The translations under genes and the position numbers were made by a program. DNA of 64,000 nt, taken from positions 1-64,000 of the forward strand of contig CAZBGI010000012.1 of NCBI GenBank assembly GCA_964491395.1. The letters are read 5' to 3'. Every line of letters begins with the position of its first letter. Position 1 is the stretch's first letter. Of the stretch, positions 54,175 to 61,906 are shown piece by piece. The DNA comes from SKVR01 sp964491395. GTDB taxonomy: Bacteria > Bacteroidota > Bacteroidia > Bacteroidales > UBA7960. The notes under the pieces were generated by a model. It made no database searches. It had not been told where the DNA came from and worked only from the letters and a program-made list of their open reading frames with translations.

Positions 54175-55023
54175 ATGACACTAAGAAAGTTGTTTTGTTT
54201 TTCCTTCATACTGGCATTTATTTCTATCGCATGGACAGGTTGCGATATTGTTGAGGCTCCTTACATGGTTGAGCAGGATTCAGAAATTCCTGATGATGAT
54301 GATGAGGTGGTAAGGAAATTTCTGCTGGAGGAGTTTACAGGCCATCAATGTCCCAATTGCCCTGCAGGAGAAGAGGAAGCCAGAATTCTCAAAAACCTTT
54401 ACGGTGACAAACTTGTGGTCGTTTCCGTGCATGCTGGTTGGTTTGCACGAACAACAGGGGGAGACTTTAGTTACGACTTCACTACTCCTGAGGGAGAGGA
54501 ACTGAACAGCTACTTTGGCATCGAGCAAAATCCTGTGGGATTGGTAAACCGCTCTGAGTTTGAGAATTCTCTTTTGTTGGGCCCTACAGCCTGGGGATCT
54601 GCTATGGCGGTGATAGACGACACTTCTCCTGCTTTTTCTCTCCACCCCGAAGCAGAAAAAACCGGAAACAACTACGAACTTTCTGTGGAGGTTAAGGCCC
54701 TGCTAGACCTTGAACTGGATTTTTTCCTGGTTGCCCTGATTACGGAAGATAATATTATCAGCCCACAGAAAATCAACAGTAATCCTGAATATCCTGACGG
54801 TATAATCATGGACTATGAGCACAATCATGTGCTGCGCAGGGGAATCACCAATATCTGGGGAGATAAACTCAATGAACAGCCTGTAACCATGGGCGATACA
54901 TTCCAGAAAGAATACACATTTACTGCTGACAGTGAGTGGGTAACAGACAACTGCCATATAGTAGTCTATGTCATGAGCCAGAACATGGAAATATTGCAGG
55001 TGGAGGAGATTTCTTTTCCCTGA
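54175..55023 (+). CDS. Omp28 family outer-membrane lipoprotein
   Basis: 282 residues. Lipobox AWTGC (C23), then an acidic stretch (IPDDDDEV) and a thioredoxin-like fold with C59-P-N-C62 in EEFTGHQCPNCPAGEEEA, the Omp28 hallmark. The middle (YFGIEQNPVGLVNRSEF) keeps the cis-proline loop region. It closes a block that has three Omp28-type proteins and one TlpA-type thioredoxin. Role unknown; a redox or binding role at the outer membrane is inference. Spacer to the gene upstream is 125 bases. Confidence 0.9.
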   Translation: MTLRKLFCFSFILAFISIAWTGCDIVEAPYMVEQDSEIPDDDDEVVRKFLLEEFTGHQCPNCPAGEEEARILKNLYGDKLVVVSVHAGWFARTTGGDFSYDFTTPEGEELNSYFGIEQNPVGLVNRSEFENSLLLGPTAWGSAMAVIDDTSPAFSLHPEAEKTGNNYELSVEVKALLDLELDFFLVALITEDNIISPQKINSNPEYPDGIIMDYEHNHVLRRGITNIWGDKLNEQPVTMGDTFQKEYTFTADSEWVTDNCHIVVYVMSQNMEILQVEEISFP

Positions 55024-55114
55024 CATCTGATTTTTTATAACAACCCGAACCCAGCAAACAAAGCCGGCCAGGGGTTGTTGTAAAAATAAAAGGTGATAAC
55101 AAAATGCAGAAAAA

Positions 55115-55762
55115 ATGAAAACTGCTATAATAGCGGGTGCTACCGGACTTGTGGGATCCTACCTGCTGAAAGAATTGCTGGAAGAAGAACATTACAGCAA
55201 AGTAACCGTTTTGGTGAGAAAACCATTGCAGCAATCCCATCCCCGGCTTGAACAGGTGATTTTTGACTTTGATAATCCCGATAAGTCAGTCATAACGGCC
55301 GATGATGTCTACTGCTGCCTGGGAACTACCATCAAAAAAGCCGGTTCGAAAGAAGCCTTCCGCAAAGTGGATTACCACTATCCTTTGATGCTGGGGCAGA
55401 CAGCTTTTGAAAACAAATGTCAAAACTTTGCGGTGGTAACGGCCATAGGTTCGTCAGAGAAGTCCTCATTTTTTTACAATCGGGTTAAAGGAGAGCTTGA
55501 AAGAGACTTGAAGAAAATTCCGTTTCACGGGCTTTTTATCTTCCGTCCATCTATGCTGTTAGGTCCCAGAAAAGAGGTCAGACTGGGTGAGGAAGCAGGC
55601 AAGTTTTTTATGAGGGCTTTTGGGTTTCTGTTTCCCAAAAACATGAAAGGAATTCACGCTTCTCAGGTCGCCGGTGCCATGGCTTATTACCTTGTAAAAC
55701 AACAGTCAGGAATACATATAATAGAATCAGGACAGATGCAGGGGTTTTCAGCAAAAAAATAA
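55115..55762 (+). CDS. TIP30/HTATIP2-like NAD(P)-binding oxidoreductase
   Basis: 215 residues, an atypical short-chain dehydrogenase. The Rossmann motif is at the start (AIIAGATGLVGSYLLKELL), then VYCCLGTTIKKAGSKEAFRKVDYHY and the FFYNRVKGELERDL segment with the Tyr-x-x-x-Lys-like N-R-V-K, and IFRPSMLLGPR. This order matches the HTATIP2/TIP30-like group. The substrate is unknown. It is close to the Omp28 gene (91 bases), but the spacer holds an AACAACCC/GGGTTGTT inverted repeat and the genes are not obviously linked. Confidence 0.85.
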   Translation: MKTAIIAGATGLVGSYLLKELLEEEHYSKVTVLVRKPLQQSHPRLEQVIFDFDNPDKSVITADDVYCCLGTTIKKAGSKEAFRKVDYHYPLMLGQTAFENKCQNFAVVTAIGSSEKSSFFYNRVKGELERDLKKIPFHGLFIFRPSMLLGPRKEVRLGEEAGKFFMRAFGFLFPKNMKGIHASQVAGAMAYYLVKQQSGIHIIESGQMQGFSAKK

Positions 55763-55859
55763 TCTTTTCTCATATAACCTTTGTCGGGAGTTTGCGTAAA
55801 AGTTTTATAAACTGATAGTTAAGGACAACTTTTTTTCGTTTTATAAAACCGACAACGCC

Positions 55860-57719
55860 ATGATTAATTTATCCGGGAGCACACATCTGAAAGGCTTGTT
55901 TCTTCAGTTGCTTATCTTTTTTTATTTACCCAATGTTGTTTGTGGGCGTGTTAGTACGGTTGACTTTCTTGATGGTGTATTTATAAGTCAGATGAAAGAG
56001 CACAATATCGCAGGTGTTACTTTTTCTGCTTTCTCAGCCGATACACTGGATATGACCCGCTCATGGGGCTATTCGCATGTGGAAGTATCCCGCAAGGTGG
56101 ATGAAAATACAGGGTTTATGATAGGCTCTGTAAGCAAACTTTTTGTTTGGGTGGCCATCATGCAATTGGTAGAACAGGGAAAAATTGATCTCAACAAACC
56201 GGTAAATCATTACCTGGAGAGTTTTAAATTGCCTGAAACCATGGAACCGGTGACCATGAAACATATCATGACCCATACTACCGGTTTTGAGGATCGCTTT
56301 CATCTGTTCACTACCGAATATGAATTGCTTCCTGAGCTGGAAACCTACCTGGTTGAAAATCTGCCACTACAAATATTTGAACCGGGCACCACTCCCGCTT
56401 ACTCCAATTATGCGGTGGCTCTCGCGGGGTATGTAATCGAACAGATATCCGGAATGCCTTTCAACGACTACGTTGAACAGCACATTTTCCTTCCGCTGAA
56501 AATGGATAATACTACATTTCGCCAACCCGCAGATTATAGTATATCGGAAGCCAAATCCCGTGGCTATTTGTTTAAAGAAGGACGTTATGTTCATCCCTAT
56601 GAAGAGTATGTTTTGCCGGCACCGGCCGGTGCAGCTGTTTCTACAGCTGCAGATATGTTGAAATTTATGAAGGCACTTCTTCAATGTGAAGAGGAGGAGG
56701 AGAACAGGGAGGAGAACGGAAAAATTCTGAAGAATGAAACCATTGGCCAAATGCTCAGCTTATTATACACGCCACATCCCATGGCTGATGGAATGGCCCA
56801 TGGTTTTATGCGAATGCAGTATCATGGTAAGGAAATATTCTGGCATGGCGGTGATACTTATCTTTTTAGTACTGCTTTCGTATTGGTGCCAGAAATGCAA
56901 ACCGGAATTTTCTTTTCCATCAATACCGGCCAAACCGGATTTCAATATCACAACCAGTTTTTACTTATCCTGGACTATCTCAATGGAAACAAACAGGCAC
57001 TCAAAAGCAACAAGAGAGTCAACGGGATGAATCATTATGCCGGCAAATATAAATCCTCGAGAAGGATCGAAAGCGATTATCTGAAAATATTTTCCAGGCT
57101 TATGACAGTTCGTGTTTCGGGCGGACCAGATGGTTTACTGGTAGACCTTGGAGATGGTGAGCCCGAGTTATATCGTCCTTATCAAGAAGACGTGTTTGTG
57201 TCAGATTTCAAGAAGCTTATTTTTACGCGTGACGAGGATGGTAAAATAAATGAACTCATTTTCTCCTTTCTTCCTATCATGGTTTTTCATAAAATATCTT
57301 TCAGAGAAAATGCCTCTTTAAATCTTGTTTTGCTTATCGTAGTATTGCTTATTGGACTAAGAAATATTTTAATCCCCATGTGGAGGTTTTTGAAAGGAGA
57401 TTTACGCAGCCGTGAATTGTACCGATGGTTTTTGTTTTTCTCGGGTTTGGCTATTTGGCTTTTTGCTATTCTGTTCATGACCACTTTCGACGGTGTGGAA
57501 AGCGTTATTTTTGAACAACCTTCCGCTTTGAGATTGATTTTACTGCTTCCTTTGGGATCACTTGTTTTTTTTGTCATTGCTATGTTATTCTGGTTTCAGC
57601 GAGGCATATGGAGACGACAGCCCATATCTTCTACTTTCTGGCAGTTTAGTGGTTTTCTGGTAATGGTAATGTTTTATGTCCAGGTACATTTTTGGAATTT
57701 TTTCCATTTCTGGGTGTAG
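55860..57719 (+). CDS. Serine beta-lactamase-like hydrolase with C-terminal membrane domain
   Basis: 619 residues. N-terminal signal or anchor (hydrophobic 12-28). The class C beta-lactamase/penicillin-binding-like domain spans about 35-365: S90-V-S-K93, Y181-S-N183 in TPAYSNYAVALAG, and HGGD (FWHGGDTYLF) in place of KTG. After a lipocalin-like segment (about 400-470), about four membrane helices fill the last 150 residues (LVLLIVVLLIGLRNILI ... FLVMVMFYVQVHFW). Such proteins are D-aminopeptidase/esterase-like; many have no lactamase activity. Single gene. Confidence 0.88.
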   Translation: MINLSGSTHLKGLFLQLLIFFYLPNVVCGRVSTVDFLDGVFISQMKEHNIAGVTFSAFSADTLDMTRSWGYSHVEVSRKVDENTGFMIGSVSKLFVWVAIMQLVEQGKIDLNKPVNHYLESFKLPETMEPVTMKHIMTHTTGFEDRFHLFTTEYELLPELETYLVENLPLQIFEPGTTPAYSNYAVALAGYVIEQISGMPFNDYVEQHIFLPLKMDNTTFRQPADYSISEAKSRGYLFKEGRYVHPYEEYVLPAPAGAAVSTAADMLKFMKALLQCEEEEENREENGKILKNETIGQMLSLLYTPHPMADGMAHGFMRMQYHGKEIFWHGGDTYLFSTAFVLVPEMQTGIFFSINTGQTGFQYHNQFLLILDYLNGNKQALKSNKRVNGMNHYAGKYKSSRRIESDYLKIFSRLMTVRVSGGPDGLLVDLGDGEPELYRPYQEDVFVSDFKKLIFTRDEDGKINELIFSFLPIMVFHKISFRENASLNLVLLIVVLLIGLRNILIPMWRFLKGDLRSRELYRWFLFFSGLAIWLFAILFMTTFDGVESVIFEQPSALRLILLLPLGSLVFFVIAMLFWFQRGIWRRQPISSTFWQFSGFLVMVMFYVQVHFWNFFHFWV

Positions 57720-57890
57720 TTTTCTTACCTTTGGCCTGCATTTTACCTGAAAAGGATATTGCTGAATGGGTTTTTATGGGTGATGGAGTTCACCTTTAAC
57801 CACTGAAACTTCAGTTGATGACTCCTGTTTGTTAGTTCTTTTGGCGGAGAATTAACCGGCAGGTTTTTTTATTGTACAACAAATTATAAA

Positions 57891-59081
57891 ATGGCTACAA
57901 GTATTGCAATTATTGTTTTGCTGGGTTTGATTGCCTGGCGTCTGTTCTTCTGGTTCAGGTTGCCGGGCTTCCTGGGGGTATTGTTACTGGGAATGGCAAT
58001 TGGGCCCAATGGGGTGGATTGGATTGATGACAGTATTCTGTTGGTATCCGGCGACTTAAGAATGATAGCACTGATAATTATTCTTTTAAGGGCGGGATTG
58101 GGTTTGCACCGGCAAACGCTGAAGAAAGTGGGAATGCCGGCTCTTCGGTTGGGCTTTATTCCTGTGATGCTGGAAGGATTCTCCATATTGCTTGCTGCTG
58201 TTTTTTTGCTTGACATCAGCAAAGCAGAAGCCGGGATGCTCGGCTTTATTATCGCTGCCGTATCTCCTGCCGTAATTGTTCCCAGGATGTTGCATTTTAT
58301 CCATACCGGGAGAGGGACAGATAAAGGTATTCCCACCATGATACTTGCGGGTGCATCAATTGACGATGTGGTAGCTATTACTGTATTTTCTTCCTTTGCC
58401 GGCTTATATGCAGGAAGCAATGTGAGTATTGCAGGGCAGATATTCAGCATTCCGGGAGCAATTGTTTTGGGCGTTTTGCTGGGAATTGTTACAGCGATTC
58501 TGCTACTTTGGTTGTTTCAAACCATCAAGGTCAGACACACAAAAAAAATTTTGATTCTCATTGCTGGCTCTATTCTGCTTACTTCCCTTGAAGGAATGCT
58601 GAAAAACTATCTGCCTGTTGCTGCTCTGCTGGGCGTGATGACTATGGGGTTTGTTATCTACGAGCGAAATCCACAGTTGGGGATTACCCTGTCGGGGAAG
58701 TTTGCTAAAATCTGGGTGTTTGCTGAGATCCTGTTGTTTTTCCTTGTGGGGGCTGAAGTAAATTTTTTGCTGGCCGCGGAAGCAGGGGCGATGGGATTGG
58801 TTATTATTGGAATAGGACTGCTGGGCAGATCCGCAGGAGTTTTGCTTTCGCTGATAAAAACAAACCTGACACACAAAGAAAAATTTTTTTGTATTATGGC
58901 GTATAGTCCCAAAGCCACCGTACAGGCGGCCATTGGATCGGTTCCGCTGGCAATGGGAGTGCCGGCAGGAGAAGTCATTCTTACCCTTGCTGTTTTGTCG
59001 GTTTTGGTCACTGCCCCCCTGGGCTCTGTTGCCATGAACATTATGGGGCATACTTTTCTCAAAGGGAAAAGTATTGACTAA
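57891..59081 (+). CDS. Cation:proton antiporter (CPA family)
   Basis: 396 residues and about 12 membrane helices, no long C-terminal tail. Antiporter landmarks: PGFLGVLLLGMAIGPNG early, LILLRAGLGLHR-like stretch, AVSPAVIVPRMLHFI, and the acidic pair in LAGASIDDVVAITVFSS that carries ions in Na+/H+ exchangers. Closing helices SPKATVQAAIGSVPLAMGVP match NhaP/CPA1-type proteins. It should exchange Na+ (or K+) for H+ at the inner membrane. It runs convergent with the TPR gene, with only 18 bases between stops. Confidence 0.92.
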   Translation: MATSIAIIVLLGLIAWRLFFWFRLPGFLGVLLLGMAIGPNGVDWIDDSILLVSGDLRMIALIIILLRAGLGLHRQTLKKVGMPALRLGFIPVMLEGFSILLAAVFLLDISKAEAGMLGFIIAAVSPAVIVPRMLHFIHTGRGTDKGIPTMILAGASIDDVVAITVFSSFAGLYAGSNVSIAGQIFSIPGAIVLGVLLGIVTAILLLWLFQTIKVRHTKKILILIAGSILLTSLEGMLKNYLPVAALLGVMTMGFVIYERNPQLGITLSGKFAKIWVFAEILLFFLVGAEVNFLLAAEAGAMGLVIIGIGLLGRSAGVLLSLIKTNLTHKEKFFCIMAYSPKATVQAAIGSVPLAMGVPAGEVILTLAVLSVLVTAPLGSVAMNIMGHTFLKGKSID

Positions 59082-59099
59082 GCAAGACCTGATTTATTG

Positions 59100-59984
59100 T
59101 CAGTCCAGGTTGTGATAATATCTTGCCTTTTCCCTGTCTTCAAATCTAAGGTAGATATTTCCGATAAACCGGGCATAGCGGCGTTGGGGATCAATGCTGT
59201 AGAGATGAAGAAAATAGTTGAGCGATTTTCTGAAATCGGCATTTACTATATCAAAAGCCTTTAGTAACTGAGCATACTGTTTGTGGGTGCGATTTCTCTC
59301 ATATGCATCCATTTCGGCCTGATAACGGTTCTCTGCCCGGTAGAAATAATGTGTGGCAAGGTAATACAAAGCATCGGTATTGTCGGGGTTCAGGGCAAGG
59401 AGCTCGTTGGCAACCCCGAATAATTTTTCTTCTTCCTTTTCCAGTTCTTTCAGGATGGTGAAATAATCATTGAGTGACGATTCCTCTTTCCGGGCTTTGT
59501 CCTCTATCTGCGGCCACAAGGATAAAGCCTTATCATAATTTTTACTCTCTACATAAGTCTCAAAGAGCCTTTCTCTCATTTCGACAATATGTTTTTCTTC
59601 CGGATAGTTTTCGACATAATGCTCGAGGGCTGTGATTTCTCTTGACAGGTTATCTATTTGCCTGTTGAGCATGGCAAGGGCATACTGTACAGGAGCATTG
59701 GCCAGGTCGGAATGCCTGATGTTGTTCAGATAATCCAGGGCTTTGGCAGGTTGGTCTGAATAAAAAGCAGAAAGTCCTGCGTTGCGGTATATGCTGTCGG
59801 GAATAAGAGTAACATCATCTTGATGCTGTTGGATGAATTCCTCATAAGAGGCAAGCGCAGTCTCATATTCCTCATTTTTGAAGGCCTGGTGTGCTTCGTC
59901 GGCAAACGGGTTGCCTTGTCGCAAAGTGGCACAGGAAGCGAGCAAAAGAAATATAAGCAGAAAAAAACGGTTTTTTGATAGCAT
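59100..59984 (-). CDS. TPR-repeat lipoprotein
   Basis: 294 residues from the ATG at 59984. The lipobox is LLLASC, then helical TPR-type repeats (AHQAFKNEEYETALASYEEF, IYRNAGLSAFYSDQPAKALD, TDALYYLATHYFYRAENRY). The frame is open for 22 codons more upstream, but that part lies in an inverted-repeat element, so the lipoprotein start is preferred. TPR lipoproteins at the outer membrane often act as scaffolds. The function is unknown. Confidence 0.82.
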   Translation of the reverse strand: MLSKNRFFLLIFLLLASCATLRQGNPFADEAHQAFKNEEYETALASYEEFIQQHQDDVTLIPDSIYRNAGLSAFYSDQPAKALDYLNNIRHSDLANAPVQYALAMLNRQIDNLSREITALEHYVENYPEEKHIVEMRERLFETYVESKNYDKALSLWPQIEDKARKEESSLNDYFTILKELEKEEEKLFGVANELLALNPDNTDALYYLATHYFYRAENRYQAEMDAYERNRTHKQYAQLLKAFDIVNADFRKSLNYFLHLYSIDPQRRYARFIGNIYLRFEDREKARYYHNLD

Positions 59985-60000
59985 GGTGTAAAAAATAAAA

Positions 60001-60120
60001 CAGGCTGTATCAAAAGTATCTACCGGTAGTTGAGTTCGTTGAAACGACATCTGGTTATCAGTGAGATATTCGCCTTAACATGCTAAGCGACCAGTTCTCA
60101 ACCGGCTTTTGTGACAGCCA
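60001..60120 (+). repeat. Inverted-repeat element, copy B
   Basis: 120 bp bounded by CAGGCTGTATCAAAAG and CTTTTGTGACAGCCA. Left half GGTAGTTGAGTTCGTTGAAA then CGACATCTGG aligns base by base with the reverse complement of the element at 61734-61860. It sits just upstream of the TPR gene start. Noncoding. Confidence 0.75.
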
Positions 60121-60173
60121 CGAATGACAATTCAATATTTTTGCAAAGATAAAAATAAAATCCGGGTTCAGGA

Positions 60174-60788
60174 TTACTGAAAGAACCACTCCTTTACTTT
60201 TCTGATTTCTTGCATGTTGATAGTGTGCGCTCGGCCGGGAAATACTTCAAGAAAGGCCTCACCCCCCATTTCTTTCATGATTTTATATGTTTCCTCTGAC
60301 CTCTCGAGAGGAATATGAGGATCATTGTCGCCATTGCTGATAAAGATTTTTGTATGATCAAAATTCCCTTTATAGCGCGTTTTGTCAGGCTGCTGACCGA
60401 TCAACCCTCCGGTGAATACAGCAATGCCACCGTATTTTTTCGCGTTGCGGCAAGAGACCTCGGCTGCAAGGCAAGCCCCCTGCGAAAACCCCATGATGTA
60501 TATGTTTTCTGAGGGGAGTTCCTGTTCTATGTTCCGGATCAGTGTTTCTATGTTTTCTATTGCACTGCTGAGCCAGGGCTGATTTTGCCCGGCAGGAACC
60601 AGAAAGCTATACGGGTACCATACATAATCCGAAGCTTCCGGCGCAGCAAAGTAAGTTTTCCCATCATCAAAAAAATCAGCCAGGCCAAGAATATCTTCCG
60701 GTGGAGCTCCTCTGCCGTGGATGAGTATTATGGCTCTTTCGGCTTCTTTTAAAGAGACTCCCTGTTCTTCTATCTTATATGGATGCAT
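60174..60788 (-). CDS. Alpha/beta-hydrolase, phospholipase/carboxylesterase family
   Basis: 204 residues, the usual length for this family. Oxyanion-loop segment IILIHGRGAPPEDIL, nucleophile serine in IMGFSQGACLAAEV, acid in SNGDNDPHIPLERSE, and the catalytic histidine in FPGRAHTINMQE. It hydrolyses carboxyl esters in the cytoplasm; the natural substrate is unknown. Single-gene unit. Confidence 0.92.
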   Translation of the reverse strand: MHPYKIEEQGVSLKEAERAIILIHGRGAPPEDILGLADFFDDGKTYFAAPEASDYVWYPYSFLVPAGQNQPWLSSAIENIETLIRNIEQELPSENIYIMGFSQGACLAAEVSCRNAKKYGGIAVFTGGLIGQQPDKTRYKGNFDHTKIFISNGDNDPHIPLERSEETYKIMKEMGGEAFLEVFPGRAHTINMQEIRKVKEWFFQ

Positions 60789-60927
60789 AAACCAACATTT
60801 TTAATTTTTTCCAATTACTCCGTGATGGAAGAACAGCCTTGGGTAAGGATTGTTTGATATGAAATTTGACAAGCATTAAGGAATTATAATTCAATAGCAA
60901 GCTTCCTTAACAATATTTAAAAGATTG

Positions 60928-60952
60928 ATGACGTTATAATATCAGACGTCAT
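60928..60952. promoter_or_regulatory. Inverted repeat upstream of the TonB-like gene, possible operator
   Basis: ATGACGT (60928-60934) and ACGTCAT (60946-60952), a perfect seven-base inverted repeat with 11 bases between, about 80 bases before the TonB-like start. Could be an operator; no regulator is known. Confidence 0.35.
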
Positions 60953-61032
60953 TAAAATATCGCTCTTTCTTTGCGCGCGAAGTGTTACTAAGCAGTTTTA
61001 AAAGGTATTTATTTATTTTAAGATCCATTGCT

Positions 61033-61713
61033 ATGAACACGTCAAAAAAATCAGCCCAGCAAAAGCTGGAATCATGGAAAGGTATTTTCCTGAAACTGGG
61101 AATGGTTCTCTCGATGCTCAGTGTGTTGTTTGCTTTTCAATACAAAGCATTTGAAAGGGTCGTTCCGGAATTTGACCCTCTACCCGATTTTATGGTAGAA
61201 GATGTAATCATTCCCATCACTATCCCCAAACCGCCACCGCCTCCACCTCCACCATCACTGCAGCCTGTTGTGACCGCTCCGGACGATCAAATTGACGATG
61301 AATATAATCCCGTTGTTGATGTGGAAGCCTTCCCGAATCAACCTGTTTGGGATTTTCCCGATTTTGAGAAAGTGGAGAAGGAGGTTCCGGAAGACAACTT
61401 TGTTCACGTGAGGGCCGAATTTATGCCAGAATATCCCGGGGGAGAAGAAGCCCTGTATGCTTTTTTATACAGTGAAATAGATTATCCGCGGATAGCCCGT
61501 GAACTCAATATCCAGGGTAGAGTAATCCTTGGATTTATCATTGAAAAAGATGGTAGCGTGAGCAATGTGCATGTTATAAGAGGAATTGGGGGAGGATGTG
61601 ACGAAGAAGCCATGCGCGCTGTAAGCAACATGCCCCGATGGAATCCGGGTCGTATGGGAACACAACCCGTTAGAGTCAGTTATTCTTTGCCGGTGAATTT
61701 CCGGTTGAAGTAA
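61033..61713 (+). CDS. TonB-family energy transducer
   Basis: 226 residues from the ATG at 61033 (MNTSKKSAQQKLES). One N-terminal membrane helix (about 17-37), a proline-rich periplasmic spacer (IPKPPPPPPPPSLQP) and a C-terminal TonB domain (about 145-226: YPGGEEALYAFLYSEIDYPR ... GRVILGFIIEKDGSVSNVHV ... GCDEEAMRAVSNMPRWNPGR). It couples the proton gradient to outer-membrane transporters such as the SusC in this window. ExbB/ExbD genes are not nearby. A 17-codon upstream extension is possible but not needed. Confidence 0.93.
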   Translation: MNTSKKSAQQKLESWKGIFLKLGMVLSMLSVLFAFQYKAFERVVPEFDPLPDFMVEDVIIPITIPKPPPPPPPPSLQPVVTAPDDQIDDEYNPVVDVEAFPNQPVWDFPDFEKVEKEVPEDNFVHVRAEFMPEYPGGEEALYAFLYSEIDYPRIARELNIQGRVILGFIIEKDGSVSNVHVIRGIGGGCDEEAMRAVSNMPRWNPGRMGTQPVRVSYSLPVNFRLK

Positions 61714-61733
61714 AATTGAACTCCACCAATGAT

Positions 61734-61860
61734 AAAGAGGCTGATTCAAAAGCCGGTAGATATAGGGGCGGTGAGTTTTTCGAAGCAGGGATCTGACCAA
61801 TAGACAGATTTCGTTCCAACAAGCTCAACGACCAGCAGGTGCTTTTGAGACAGCCTCTTT
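61734..61860 (-). repeat. Inverted-repeat element, copy C
   Basis: 127 bp with AAAGAGGCTGATTCAAAAG and CTTTTGAGACAGCCTCTTT at its ends (17 of 19 paired). Read on the minus strand it aligns with the copy at 60001-60120 (GGT.GTTGAG.T.GTTG.AACGA.ATCTG) and with 39616-39741. It sits between the TonB-like and S9 peptidase genes. Noncoding, MITE-like. Confidence 0.75.
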
Positions 61861-61906
61861 GCCAGGGTTAAAGAAAATACCGCGTTTGCGAGATTTTCTG
61901 ATGTTA

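Noticed and set aside
55039..55079. Terminator AACAACCC / GGGTTGTT after the Omp28 lipoprotein
   Set aside because: The loop is about 25 bases and no U-run follows, so it is left out of the feature list.
61734..61860. Simple terminator after the TonB-like gene
   Set aside because: The paired ends are almost 90 bases apart and the interior aligns with two other elements, so a mobile repeat explains it better, although it could still end transcripts.
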